Made by a program: the position numbers and the translations under genes. DNA of 64,000 nucleotides from VXYL01 sp963422285 (GTDB lineage: Bacteria; Pseudomonadota; Gammaproteobacteria; Pseudomonadales; Azotimanducaceae): NCBI GenBank assembly GCA_963422285.2, contig OY729419.2:1488001-1552000 (forward strand), given 5' to 3'. The notes under the pieces were generated by a model, which did not search any database, was not told the DNA's origin, and was given only the letters and a program-made list of their open reading frames with translations. The number at the start of each line of letters is the position of its first letter. The stretch's first letter is position 1. This document shows, one piece after another, positions 46,605-55,957 of this stretch.

Positions 46605-48092
46605 ATGGCTGACGTGACCACGGTCGAGACCGGCTACGGGCGTTTGCGAGGTGTCCAAGCCGATGGCGCGCAGGTGTTCAAGGGCATCCCGTTCGCCAAG
46701 CCGCCGCTGGGGGAACTGCGCTGGCGGGCGCCGGTGCCGCCGGAGCCCTGGCCCGGAGTGCGCGATGCGTTGGCGTTCGGGCCATGCGCCATCCAGTCCG
46801 CCATTGCGGGCGACATCGGCGAGCTGATCGGCATCGCCACCCACGGCACCAGCGAAGACTGCCTCTACCTGAACGTTTGGACGCCGGCCGTCGAGAACGG
46901 CAAGGGCCGCCCGGTGATGGTGTGGATCCACGGCGGCGGCAATACCGTGGGCGCAGGTTCCCAGCCCCGGGTCGACGGCGAGCACTTGGCTCGCATCGGC
47001 GACGTGGTGGTGGTGACGGTGAACTACCGCCTTGGCGCACTCGGCTTCCTGCATGCGCCGGAACTCGGCGCCACCGGCAACGAGGCGCTGCTGGACCAGA
47101 TCGCCGCGCTGCGCTGGGTGCGTGCGGAGATCGGCGCCTTCGGCGGCGACCCCGCCAACGTCACGGTGTTCGGCCAGTCCGCGGGCGGCTTCGACATCGC
47201 CCAGTTGATGGCCATGCCGGCGGCGCAAGGATGCTTCGACAAGGCGGTGCCCATGAGCGGCTCGCTGACGCAGCAGGTGCCGGCGGCCGCGGCTAGGGAA
47301 ACCGCCGCCGCCCTGGCCCGGGAGTTCGGCGGCTTGCACCGGCTTCGCTCGGTGCCGGCAGCGGCGATCCACGGCTTCCAAGCGAAAATTCCGGGTGCTC
47401 GCTGGGCACCGACTCGCGATGGCGATGCCATCGCCGAAGATGCTGCCGAGGTGCTGCGGGAAGGCCGCTTCACGCGCGGCATGCCGCTCATGGTCGGCCA
47501 TACCCGGGACGAATCGACGCTGTTCACCCTCTTCGACGAACGCTTGGCGGGCATGGATCGAACGCGCTTGATCGACCTCGCCCGGCAGCCGTTCGGCGAC
47601 CGGGCCGAAGATGCCATCGCCTGCTACGAGGATGATCGCAAGGCGGCGGGATTGCGCACGGAACCCATGAACATCTGGGCCGCCATTTCCACCGACCGCA
47701 TGTTCCGGCTGCCGGCCATTCGCACCGCGCAATGCCATCTGGCGCATACGCCGGCGGTGTGGATGTACCGCTTCGACCGGGAATCGCCGGCCCGAGGCGG
47801 GCGTCTGCAAGCGTGCCATTCCCTGGACATCCCGTTCGTCTGGGGCACCTGCCGGCTGCCGGCCATGCAGCGCTTCTGCGGCTCTGGCGATGGGGTGGCG
47901 CGGCTGTCCGAGCGCGTCATGGCCAGCTATCTGGCGTTCGCGCGCTACGGCGATCCGAACGCCGATCCAGAGTCGCCTTGGCCGACATACGATACGTCCC
48001 GCCGGCCCACCCTGCTGTTCGACGACGAGGTTCGCGTCGACAACGCGCCGCTGGACGCCATTCGCGCCTTCTGGGAAGAGGAGGAAGAATGA
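46605..48092 (+). CDS. Carboxylesterase type B
   Basis: The 495-residue serine hydrolase has EDCLYLNVWTP, the oxyanion-hole motif WIHGGGN, the nucleophile elbow VFGQSAGG (Ser192), the acid HTRDEST and the catalytic histidine in ACHSLDIPFVWG. No convincing signal peptide is seen from the MADVTT start, so it is probably cytoplasmic. It overlaps the TonB-receptor gene by ATGA, suggesting that the esterase acts on a compound the receptor brings in. The family cleaves a wide range of carboxylic esters; an aryl or feruloyl-like ester is one possibility. Confidence 0.9.
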   Translation: MADVTTVETGYGRLRGVQADGAQVFKGIPFAKPPLGELRWRAPVPPEPWPGVRDALAFGPCAIQSAIAGDIGELIGIATHGTSEDCLYLNVWTPAVENGKGRPVMVWIHGGGNTVGAGSQPRVDGEHLARIGDVVVVTVNYRLGALGFLHAPELGATGNEALLDQIAALRWVRAEIGAFGGDPANVTVFGQSAGGFDIAQLMAMPAAQGCFDKAVPMSGSLTQQVPAAAARETAAALAREFGGLHRLRSVPAAAIHGFQAKIPGARWAPTRDGDAIAEDAAEVLREGRFTRGMPLMVGHTRDESTLFTLFDERLAGMDRTRLIDLARQPFGDRAEDAIACYEDDRKAAGLRTEPMNIWAAISTDRMFRLPAIRTAQCHLAHTPAVWMYRFDRESPARGGRLQACHSLDIPFVWGTCRLPAMQRFCGSGDGVARLSERVMASYLAFARYGDPNADPESPWPTYDTSRRPTLLFDDEVRVDNAPLDAIRAFWEEEEE

Positions 48093-50125
48093 GCCGCGCC
48101 CTGCGCGTACTGGCTGTGGTGTTCTCGGCCGCGGCGTTCGCCGACGAGCCGGAACTGGAGGAGATCGTCGTCCGCGCCGACGCTTCCGTGGCTGCTCGAC
48201 AGGGCGACGTCGGCAGCGTCTCCACAGTCGATGGCGACACCATCGACCTAGTGCGCGCCAACCATCCCCACGAGTTGCTGGTGCGCGTACCCGGCGTATG
48301 GATTTCCCGGGGTTCCGGCCACGAGCACCTGACCGCGATCCGCTCCGGCGTCCTTACCGGGGCCGGCGCCTGTGGCGAGTTCCTGCTGCTGGAGAACGGC
48401 ATTCCCATCCGGCCGGCGGGATTCTGCAATGTCAACAATCTGTTCGAGATCAACACCGAACAGGCGGCGGCCGTGGAAGTGGTGCGCGGTCCGGCCAGCG
48501 CGCTGTTCGGCGGCAACGCCCTGCACGGCGCCATCAACGCCGTCACGGCCACCCGCGCCGAGGCCTGGCGCGGCGGCCTCGAAGCCGGTCCGTACGGATA
48601 CGCCCAAGCGCGTCTGAACGGTGGCGGTGAACGGTGGCGGCTGGATGCGCTGTCCACATCGTCGGACGGCTACCGCGACGACACCGGCCACGGCCAGCAG
48701 AAGCTGAGTCTGGGGTTCGCCAATGCACCGGCCGGCTGGCAGGTGGCCACCACCGCAACGGCGTCGCTGCTGAACCAGGAGACGGGCGGCTTCGTGCGCG
48801 GTTTCGATGCCTACGATTCGACCCGGCGACATACCAATCCCAATCCGGAGGCGTACCGGGATGCTTGGTCGGCGCGGGCGGCAAGCGTCTGGCACCGCGA
48901 CTGGGCCGATGCCCGCGAGGTGACCGTGACGCCCTATCTGCGCCGCTCGTCCATGGCCTTCTTGCAGCACTTTCTACCTGGGCAGCCGCTGGAGAAGAAC
49001 GCCCAAACCAGTGCCGGGGTTTCGCTTCGCGTCGCCAGCGCCGGCCGCTGGCGGTGGACGGCCGGTGCCACGCTGGAAGCCTTCGCGGCGCAGCTGTCCG
49101 AGCGCCAGCAGGCCGCCACCCGAGGCTCCGCGTTTCTGGTCGAGACGCGCCCGCCCGGCCTCCACTACGACTTCCGCGTCGACGGCCTCACCTTAGCGGC
49201 CTACTACGACGCCAACGTTCCCCTGGGCAGAGATTGGGCACTGGTCGCCAGCGCTCGCGTCGAACGCAACGGCTACGACTACGACAATCGGCACCTTGAC
49301 GGCAACACCCGGGACGACGGCAGCGTTTGCGGCTTCGGCGGCTGCCTGTACACGCGCCCTGGGGACCGCGACGACGCCTACGCCAACTTCGCCGGGCGCA
49401 TCGGGGTGGACTGGTCGCCAGCCGACGATCGACAGTTCTACGCGGTGGCAGGATTGGGCTTCCGCCCGCCGCAAATCACCGAGCTCTATCGTCTGCAACG
49501 CGGCCAGACGGTGGCCGACTTGGACAGCGAGACGCTGCGCTCGTTCGAGGCCGGCATGCGTATCGCGCATGCCGGCCTCGACATCGACCTCGCGCTCTAC
49601 GCCGAGACCACCGCGCACCTCATCTTCCGCGACGCCAACGGCTTCAACGTCAGCGACGGCAAGACCGAATCCGCCGGCATCGAAGCCGACATCGCTTGGC
49701 GGCTTGGCGGCGGTCACAGCGTCGATCTGGCCGTCTCCTACGCCCGCCACCGCTACGCCTTCACCCGGGCCGTCGGTGGCGGAGAACGCATCGAAAGCGG
49801 CAATGTCGTGGATACCGCGCCGCGCTGGCTGGGCAGCGCCCACTGGCGCTGGGACGGGGGCCGGATGCGCTCCGAGTTCGAGAGCGTCCGCATCGGTTCG
49901 CACTTCGTCAACGCCTCCAATACCGCCCGCTACGGCGGCCACACCCTGCTGAACTGGCGCGGCACGTGGGATGCGACGCCGCGCGTGCGGCTGTTCGCCC
50001 GGCTCGTCAACCTGCTCGATGCGGCCTACGCGGACCGCGCCGACTTCGCCTTCGGCAGCTACCGCTACTTCCCCGGCCTGCCGCGCCAAGCCTATGTCGG
50101 CATCGAGGTGGAGCTGTTCAAATGA
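48089..50125 (+). CDS. TonB-dependent outer-membrane receptor
   Basis: The 678-residue protein has a signal peptide (about 18 residues, ending near FADEP), a TonB-box-like ELEEIVVRAD and a plug domain with RVPGVWISRG and VEVVRGPASALFGGNALHGAIN. A 22-strand barrel follows, ending VGIEVELFK. A disulphide-like pair, CGEF...FCNV, occurs in the plug. It should import a siderophore, vitamin or oligosaccharide across the outer membrane. Its coupling to the esterase gene suggests an ester-containing substrate. No siderophore genes are near. Confidence 0.9.
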   Translation: MSRALRVLAVVFSAAAFADEPELEEIVVRADASVAARQGDVGSVSTVDGDTIDLVRANHPHELLVRVPGVWISRGSGHEHLTAIRSGVLTGAGACGEFLLLENGIPIRPAGFCNVNNLFEINTEQAAAVEVVRGPASALFGGNALHGAINAVTATRAEAWRGGLEAGPYGYAQARLNGGGERWRLDALSTSSDGYRDDTGHGQQKLSLGFANAPAGWQVATTATASLLNQETGGFVRGFDAYDSTRRHTNPNPEAYRDAWSARAASVWHRDWADAREVTVTPYLRRSSMAFLQHFLPGQPLEKNAQTSAGVSLRVASAGRWRWTAGATLEAFAAQLSERQQAATRGSAFLVETRPPGLHYDFRVDGLTLAAYYDANVPLGRDWALVASARVERNGYDYDNRHLDGNTRDDGSVCGFGGCLYTRPGDRDDAYANFAGRIGVDWSPADDRQFYAVAGLGFRPPQITELYRLQRGQTVADLDSETLRSFEAGMRIAHAGLDIDLALYAETTAHLIFRDANGFNVSDGKTESAGIEADIAWRLGGGHSVDLAVSYARHRYAFTRAVGGGERIESGNVVDTAPRWLGSAHWRWDGGRMRSEFESVRIGSHFVNASNTARYGGHTLLNWRGTWDATPRVRLFARLVNLLDAAYADRADFAFGSYRYFPGLPRQAYVGIEVELFK

Positions 50126-50294
50126 GAGTTGGGAGCAACCTCCGGACAATGTTGTCGCCGTGCGACACGGCTTGCGCATCGTCGAGGACAGATTTCCTCG
50201 GTCTGCGGCAGCCCAGACGGGTCATTGCGCTCGGCAATATGCGCTGGATGCGCTGGTATTGCCGGCATTCTGCCGCATTCTGGAGAACAGTCCC

Positions 50295-51230
50295 ATGCCC
50301 GAAGGAAAGCAGTCCATGGCCGAGGCTGGCGAGTTCGCATTCTCGGTCGATTCTGGAGAGAGCACTTTCGCCAGTGCATGCATAGAGGTGGGCCACATGC
50401 TGAGCACCCCGATCGAAGACGAGCTCGATTTGGTCCGCATCGCTCGCAAAGGCGTGTCGCCGGAGCGACTCGACGTGCTCGTCGACCGGGGCTTTGCTCG
50501 GCGAATGCTGAACTGGATTGTTCCTGCTCGTAGGCTAACCCACCGCCGTCGGAAAAACGAACACCTGACGGTAGGCGAAACTGACCGTCTGCTGCGCGCC
50601 ATGAAAATCCAGGCCATGGCCGAGGCCGTATTGGGCAACCCCTTGAAGGCGCTCTCGTGGCTGCGCAAGCCGCGCGGAGCCTTCGACGGCATGAGCGCCA
50701 TGGAGCTGATACGGACCGAGGTAGGCAGTTGGTGGAAGAAGCTCTCGGCCAGCTGGACGAGGGATACTTCGCCTGATCTCTTGATTCTCTGGCGCATCAG
50801 CAACCACCGCGACCTGCAAGGGGTTGGCGGCATCCGCAGCGCGGGGCGGTGGCATCATCGATGCGTCCCGGTCGTCTACTTGGCGGAGACCCCCGCCCTC
50901 GCGTTGCTGGAGACGCTCGTCAACTTCGATCTGGCCGTCGAGGAAATTCCAGACAGCCACCAGCTTCTGGAAGTGGAATGCAAGGACGGAATGGAAGTCT
51001 ACTTGGTCGATAGCTCCGTGTTGGAAGGCGAATGGCAGCACAACCGGGCGCTTACCCGGCGAGTCGGTACCGATTGGCTGAAAACCGGTCCCTCGGCGCT
51101 GCTCCAGGTTCCGAGCGCTGTCGTGCCCATGAGCTACAACTATCTTCTGAATCCACTTCATCCCGATGCCGCGGACGTAACGATCAGATCGTCGATCGCA
51201 TATCCATTCGACCCAAGGCTGTTCCGCTAG
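50295..51230 (+). CDS. ParS-type antitoxin and RES-domain toxin fused into one frame
   Basis: The 311-residue frame joins an Xre/MbcA/ParS antitoxin (AEAVLGNPLKALSWLRKP, MSAMELIRTEVG) to a RES-domain toxin (LILWRISNHRDLQGVGGIRS to the end). After GTAGGCAG at 50721-50728 the normal antitoxin end LVEEALGQLDEGYFA continues in the other frame and stops at TGA 50774-50776, five bases before the toxin TTG at 50781. A single lost base therefore removed the antitoxin stop and fused the genes. The toxin keeps the RES residues Arg (LWRI, GRWHH), Glu (YLAETPA) and Ser (VPSAVV). RES toxins degrade NAD+. The fusion scrambles the last 16 antitoxin residues that normally cap the toxin. A separate toxin start at 50781 remains possible. 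Confidence 0.8.
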   Translation: MPEGKQSMAEAGEFAFSVDSGESTFASACIEVGHMLSTPIEDELDLVRIARKGVSPERLDVLVDRGFARRMLNWIVPARRLTHRRRKNEHLTVGETDRLLRAMKIQAMAEAVLGNPLKALSWLRKPRGAFDGMSAMELIRTEVGSWWKKLSASWTRDTSPDLLILWRISNHRDLQGVGGIRSAGRWHHRCVPVVYLAETPALALLETLVNFDLAVEEIPDSHQLLEVECKDGMEVYLVDSSVLEGEWQHNRALTRRVGTDWLKTGPSALLQVPSAVVPMSYNYLLNPLHPDAADVTIRSSIAYPFDPRLFR

Positions 51231-51570
51231 CCGCAACGTTGACCCGGATTGGATTGCTCCCAAGCCCGAATCGGTACGCGCCCAGCGTCGTCAAGGCGTA
51301 TGCCGAGGGCGCGTGGCGGACCTGAACCGGCCGGGCGGCTGGCTTCTGCGCTCGACGCAATGGCTTTAGGCTGCCTAGTCATATGCCTCGATGTTGGCTG
51401 CGACTACTGCAGCAACGAGTTCAACGGCAGGGACACTCGCTACGATGCGTACGAGCTTGTCGCAGGAGTGATGCAAAACACGACTGACAATGCTCTAAGA
51501 ACCGCATGCCGACGATCTTCGCCACCTGAGAACCGCCTTCCAGGGAACGTTCTGCACTCCCGACAAGTCG
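51231..51570. other. Intergenic region without a recognised gene
   Basis: 340 bases lie between the fused toxin frame and the convergent hypothetical gene. I see no conserved reading frame, terminator or repeat. Confidence 0.4.
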
Positions 51571-52785
51571 TCAGGCATCCACGGCGTCCAGGTAGCGCTG
51601 CAACAGGCCGGGGTGGATGGCCTGCAGGGCTCGCCGGTTGTCGATGTCCTGCCGGTCGCTGCCGCCAACGGCCAGCGCGATCATCAGATCGAAGGCGCGC
51701 TCGGAGTCGCTGTCGCCACCTCGTGGCGCAAAGGCGCGGGCCATGTCGGGCTCCTTCAGCGCCACCCAGGCGGGAAACCAAGTTGGGGTGATGGGGGGCT
51801 TCAGGTCTTCTTCCTGGGCCGCCAGCCAGGCATTCTTCAGTGCTCGGTCCGGGAAGGCTGCCGAGGCGATGGCCTCCTCGAAATACTCGGGCGCATCCCT
51901 GCACAGCGCGAACCACAACTCGATGGCCGTCCTGCGATTGCGCAACCGCAGTTCGGCTTCGGCGAGTCGATGCAGCAGAATGGGCTGGCCGAGATGGCCG
52001 GGTACGCTTCGCACGGTGCGTCTGACGTTCCCCCAATCCAGTCCGTTCAGGTAGGCCCAACTGGCATGGTGGTTCGGATCAGCCGCCTCGAACGGCGCTC
52101 CGTCCAGCGCTTCGGCTATGGCGCGCCATAGCGGCGTAAGGAAATCCCGGCTGCCGGCATGCAGCACGGCACAGGCGGCAGGGCGCCACTTCCGTTCCAG
52201 GATGTCGAGACGGTCCAGCGCTTCGGCGTACGTCATGGGAGGCGAAGCGTTCAACGCCTGGATCAGGATGTCGGCTTCGTTGACCGCCCAATGATGAGGG
52301 TTCAGATCCGTCAACCGCCGCAGCCGGGATTCGGCGGCCGTGGCATTGCGGGTCGACAGCGCATCCACGACTTCGCCAGCCGCCCTGCTTTCGGAGGTGT
52401 CCAGGAAGATGTCCAGCTGCACCCGGTCTGCCGCCGGACGGAACTGCGTGTGCAGCAGCTCGTCGAGCTGGATGTCCATGGATGCGGTGAGCTCCGCCCC
52501 GGCGTTGTCGTCGGTGCCGTACAAGGCGACGGTCTCGGCTTCGAGGTGCAGCGACCGCGCCCAGGCGTGGGCGCGTTCCACCAGTGTTCGGGTGTGGTTC
52601 GCGCCATGCACCAGCGCCCCGTCCAGGGTCGTGCGCTCACCCCGGCGCCAAGCACGATAGTCGTCGTAGTCGAGCCTGCTGGTCTCCAGCAGCAGCTCCA
52701 GCGGGGAGTAGGCGCCGTGGGCGGACAGCAGTTCCTGCACCACGGCCTGGGTGTCGGGGTTCGGCGCTTCGTGCAGTGGCCTCAA
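51571..52785 (-). CDS. Conserved hypothetical protein, helical
   Basis: The 404-residue protein has no signal peptide or membrane helix. It is rich in Ala, Leu, Arg, Asp and Trp and reads as a chain of amphipathic helices, possibly TPR-like (ALDRLDILERKWRPAACAVL, RTAIELWFALCRDAPEYFEE). I do not recognise the family. Its start overlaps the stop of the MaoC-like gene by 4 bases, so the two are coupled on one transcript. The link to a hydratase fold hints at lipid or acyl-CoA metabolism, but no more can be said. Confidence 0.7.
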   Translation of the reverse strand: MRPLHEAPNPDTQAVVQELLSAHGAYSPLELLLETSRLDYDDYRAWRRGERTTLDGALVHGANHTRTLVERAHAWARSLHLEAETVALYGTDDNAGAELTASMDIQLDELLHTQFRPAADRVQLDIFLDTSESRAAGEVVDALSTRNATAAESRLRRLTDLNPHHWAVNEADILIQALNASPPMTYAEALDRLDILERKWRPAACAVLHAGSRDFLTPLWRAIAEALDGAPFEAADPNHHASWAYLNGLDWGNVRRTVRSVPGHLGQPILLHRLAEAELRLRNRRTAIELWFALCRDAPEYFEEAIASAAFPDRALKNAWLAAQEEDLKPPITPTWFPAWVALKEPDMARAFAPRGGDSDSERAFDLMIALAVGGSDRQDIDNRRALQAIHPGLLQRYLDAVDA

Positions 52786-53222
52786 CCAGCCCCCCTCGCC
52801 ACCATCAGGGTGACTTCCTGGCCGAGCACCAGGTTGCCGTCGTCGTCGGTGACGCTGTCGGCCAGCATGACGATGCCGGTGGCAGGGCGGCTTGCGGACT
52901 CCCGCTTGCCGATGCAGCGCGTCCGGTAGGTAAGGGTCGCGCCGGCTTGTGCCGGATTGGGCAGCCGAAGTTTATCCTTGCCCAGCATGGCGACCACCTG
53001 GATGCGATCCTCGTGATCGTAGAACAGCCGCGTGCAGATGGCGAACAGATGTGCCGACGAGGCGACCAAGCCGCCGAACGGGGATCGCGTGGCGGCTGCG
53101 AGGTCGGTATGGAATGGCTGCGGATCCCAGATACGGGCGAAGTCGATGACCGCCTCCGCGGTCAGCGCCCAGCTACCCACCACGGAGTGGTAGTCGTCCG
53201 GAATGTCGTCGAAGAACAACAT
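52782..53222 (-). CDS. MaoC-like hotdog-fold hydratase/dehydratase
   Basis: The 146-residue single hotdog domain has the (R)-hydratase layout: FARIWDPQPFHTDL (the active-site Asp and His), SPFGGLVASSAHLFAI and LTYRTRCIGKRES. Members hydrate enoyl-CoA or catalyse related acyl thioester reactions. It is coupled to the hypothetical gene downstream and lies just 3 bases from the dead bioB upstream on the same strand. The substrate is unknown. Confidence 0.87.
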   Translation of the reverse strand: MLFFDDIPDDYHSVVGSWALTAEAVIDFARIWDPQPFHTDLAAATRSPFGGLVASSAHLFAICTRLFYDHEDRIQVVAMLGKDKLRLPNPAQAGATLTYRTRCIGKRESASRPATGIVMLADSVTDDDGNLVLGQEVTLMVARGAG

Positions 53223-53225
53223 CCC

Positions 53226-54159
53226 TCAATCGGCGCGAGCGAGACCGAGCGGGTCCAACATCGCCATGTCGGCGTCAAAGCCGGGGTTCGGCGTAGTGAG
53301 CAGCTTCTCGCCGCAGAGGATAGAGCCCACGCCGGCCAGGAAGCACAGCGCCTGGGCTTGCTGGCTGAGCTCGGTGCATCCGGCGGACAGGCGGATCACC
53401 GAGGCAGGCATCAGGATGCACGCCACGGCGATGCAGCGCACCAGTTCCAGCGGCGCCAGCGGTTCCGTCCCGTGCAGCGGCGTACCTTCCACCCGCACCA
53501 GATTGTTGATGGGACGGATTCGGGGTGTTCGGGCAGGTTCGCCAGCTGCCGCAGCAGCCCGACCCGATCTTGACGGGTTTCGCCCATGCCGACGATGCCG
53601 CCGCAGCAGTCATCGATGCCGGCGACGCGCACGTTGGCCAAGGTGTCCAGACGGTCCTGGTAGCGGCGCGAGGTGACGATCTCGCCGTAGTACTCGGGCG
53701 AAGTGTCCAGGTTGTGGTTGTAGTAGTCGAGACCGGCGGGGGCCAGTTCCCGGGGCTGCTCGGCGGTCAGCATGCCGAGGGTCGCGCAAGTCTCCATGCC
53801 GAGGCCCTTCACGGATTCCACCAGAGTTCGCATCCCTTGCGCGTCTGCGAACTGGTAGGACTGCGCCACGCCGCGCCGGCGTCCCGGGCCTTTTTCGCTG
53901 CCACCACCACGCCGTCCACCGGCAGCAGGCTGCGGATTTCCAGGCCGGTATCGTAGTGGACGCTCTGAGGGCAGTATTTGCAGACCTCGGGGCAGCCGCC
54001 GGTCTTGATGCTGAGCAGGGTGCTGATCTGCACCTCGTTGCCGGGGCGGTAGCGACGATGGATGCCCTGCGCCATGAACAGGAGGTCGTTCAACGGCTGC
54101 TCGAAAAGCACCAGGATCTCGTCGATTTCCCAGTCATGCCTGATGCCGCAGTCGGTCAA
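53226..54159 (-). pseudogene. bioB: Biotin synthase, inactivated by deletion and two frameshifts
   Basis: The radical-SAM cysteine motif GGCPEVCKYCPQS is intact in the first frame, which begins IRHDWEIDEILVLFEQPLND after a TTG at 54159. The expected segment TRFCMG before AAWRSPT is missing, a short deletion of 6-7 codons between two GA repeats. The frame then shifts near 53870 (to GMETCATLGMLT, DYYNHNLDTSPEYYGEIV, ANVRVAGIDDCCGGIVGMGE) and shifts again near 53520 (to LPLHGTEPL-like sequence, ALCFLAGVGSILCGEKLLTT). The enzyme makes biotin from dethiobiotin, so this copy cannot support biotin synthesis. No other bio gene lies nearby. Confidence 0.9.
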
Positions 54160-54282
54160 GCTCGCACCCCCCAGTGGAGAAAATGAGCGCGAATCGTAAC
54201 AGACTGCCGCCTTGATGCGTGGAACCAAGGAGCGGACGCCGCCAGTCGCAGCCGCCGCGGCATCCAAATGAACAAGGATCGT

Positions 54283-54620
54283 TCATTCAAGGCCTGGTGC
54301 CAACGCAGGCGCAAGGTTCAAGTGCTGAACCATCGGCTGCAAGCGGCGGTCTGCGAACAGCAGCGACATTCCGGCATCTACGCAGAACGATGCGATGACG
54401 ACATCCACCGTCTTTCGGATGGCTATGCCCTTCTTTCGCAAGGCTCGATGGCGTCCAGCGGCTCGCAGCGCATGCTCCACTCCCAGCAGTTCGTACACCC
54501 GCAAGTCCATGAGCGGCCCTTTTGCATCGTCGGATTCCCGATCGCCAAGGACGGCTTCGGCTCAATGCGACGGGACGGCGGCAACGCGACCTCTGGCGCG
54601 ATCATGCGCTGTGAGCAGGT
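54283..54620 (-). pseudogene. VapC-type PIN-domain toxin remnant
   Basis: The C-terminal part in one frame reads LRVYELLGVEHALRAAGRHR, then IRKTVDVVIASFC and LLFADRRLQPMVQHLNL, typical of VapC. Upstream, EPKPSLAIGNPTM appears in another frame, and the N-terminal MIVVDSS strand with the first catalytic Asp is not recognisable. It is a relic of an RNase toxin. No VapB antitoxin is visible. Confidence 0.65.
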
Positions 54621-54755
54621 TTGTCCACACGGCCCGGCTCCGGCCATGCATACGACGGAAGCCGGCTGCTGCGCCGCAGCAAGGCGGCCACTTCGGCGGA
54701 CTCGGCTCTGAACGGCGGCTCGATCCCGGCGGCGGGCGGCTATGGCGACACCGTG

Positions 54756-55457
54756 CTAACACCCGTCGCGTTCGACACCGCGCCTACGGTGCTCTTTGCG
54801 CACGGCAGGCGCCAGGGGCATCTGCTCGCGGCGACGGTCAAACTCCCGCTTCCGCAGAAGCTCCTTGCACCATTTCGCCATATCCGCGTCCGGGAGCTGC
54901 ATCGCGACCACGCCTTTCTCCGCAACGAACTGGACCGCCGGCTCCGGGATTCGGTTCTCCTGTTCCTCGCTGTTGTCGACCACCTCCAGCAAGTCGAAAT
55001 CGTCAAGGCTCTTGCGCAGATTCGACAGCGACCAGCGGTACCGCTCTGGCAGCCGCTTCGGGTCAATGTAGTGGCCCATGTTGGACAGCACCCGATAATC
55101 GATCCGGCGCGCGTTGATCTCCCACGACTCCGTCCCTATGTAGCAGCCCTCGATCCGGTAGCCTTCGCGCACGGCGCGGGCCATCAGCGTCGGCCCCGGC
55201 CTGCCGGAGAACGTGCTCTCCGTTCCGAAATCGATCCTCGCCCCGAAGCACTTTTCGATCTCCGCATCCACCAGCACCCGGGTTCGCCTCCGAGCGTCCT
55301 CGTCGTTCCAGTCGCCGATCCCGCCGGCAATACTGTCTTGGTCGTAGTAGTGCCTGGGCAGCCTGTCGTAGTTCGCGCGCTTCCACGCCGACTTCCCCAC
55401 CCCATTGCAACCCATGACGAGGGTGAACACCGGACGCCGATCCATGATCTCCGCCAT
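54756..55457 (-). CDS. Zeta-toxin-like P-loop ATPase
   Basis: The 233-residue protein has a Walker A motif VMGCNGVGKSAWKR, DQDSIAGGIGDW (putative Asp of the active site) and FGTESTFSGRPGPTLM, matching the predicted ABC-type/zeta-like ATPase group. Zeta toxins phosphorylate UDP-GlcNAc; many relatives are of unknown target. No epsilon-like antitoxin gene is adjacent on the same strand. With the VapC relic next to it and the ParS-RES pair 4 kb away, the area looks like a cluster of toxin genes. Confidence 0.75.
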   Translation of the reverse strand: MAEIMDRRPVFTLVMGCNGVGKSAWKRANYDRLPRHYYDQDSIAGGIGDWNDEDARRRTRVLVDAEIEKCFGARIDFGTESTFSGRPGPTLMARAVREGYRIEGCYIGTESWEINARRIDYRVLSNMGHYIDPKRLPERYRWSLSNLRKSLDDFDLLEVVDNSEEQENRIPEPAVQFVAEKGVVAMQLPDADMAKWCKELLRKREFDRRREQMPLAPAVRKEHRRRGVERDGC

Positions 55458-55957
55458 CGCGCTCCATTCCCGCTAGCCGTCCGCTTCAAGCGGCCCATCG
55501 TACAACACGACTTGGACGCGGATGCATATGGGACGGGTTCCCCGGTTCCAAGCAGCGAGACGCAATCTCCTAGTCGAGCTGGCCGGCGCGGTACTGCTGC
55601 TAGCCGCCGGCGTCGGCTGGGTACAGTTGGGTTGCTGGCTGCTACTGCGTCCTGCTTCATGGGGCTGCCGGCACTGGCGCTGATCGACTTCGCCCCTTCG
55701 GCGCTACGCCCACGCTGACGGAGTCGATCATCGGCGCAGCGGCCGGGTGCGGGGTGCTGCGGTCTTCCATTGGGAACGCCGACTGCTCACGCATAGGGAG
55801 GCGTGGGCTGTTGGGGCCGCCCTGCAACGGCCTTGTTGCCCATGCCGCGCCCGCACGGAGAACCGTAGCTGTCGGCCGTGATCGTCATGCCGGCCGCCCT
55901 TGATCGGGTCGCCCGGCCAAGCTTAACCTTGACCGCAGAGCGTTGAAGGAGAAGGGG
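55458..55957. other. Intergenic region with a possible membrane-protein relic
   Basis: At 55522 a plus-strand frame reads MHMGRVPRFQAARRN, then a hydrophobic stretch (LAGAVLLLAAGVGWVQLGCW), then shifts frame to GLPALALIDFAP. It could be the rest of a small membrane protein. The final 40 bases hold the SD (AAGGAGAAGGGG) of the CoA-transferase gene. Nothing else is recognisable. Confidence 0.4.
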
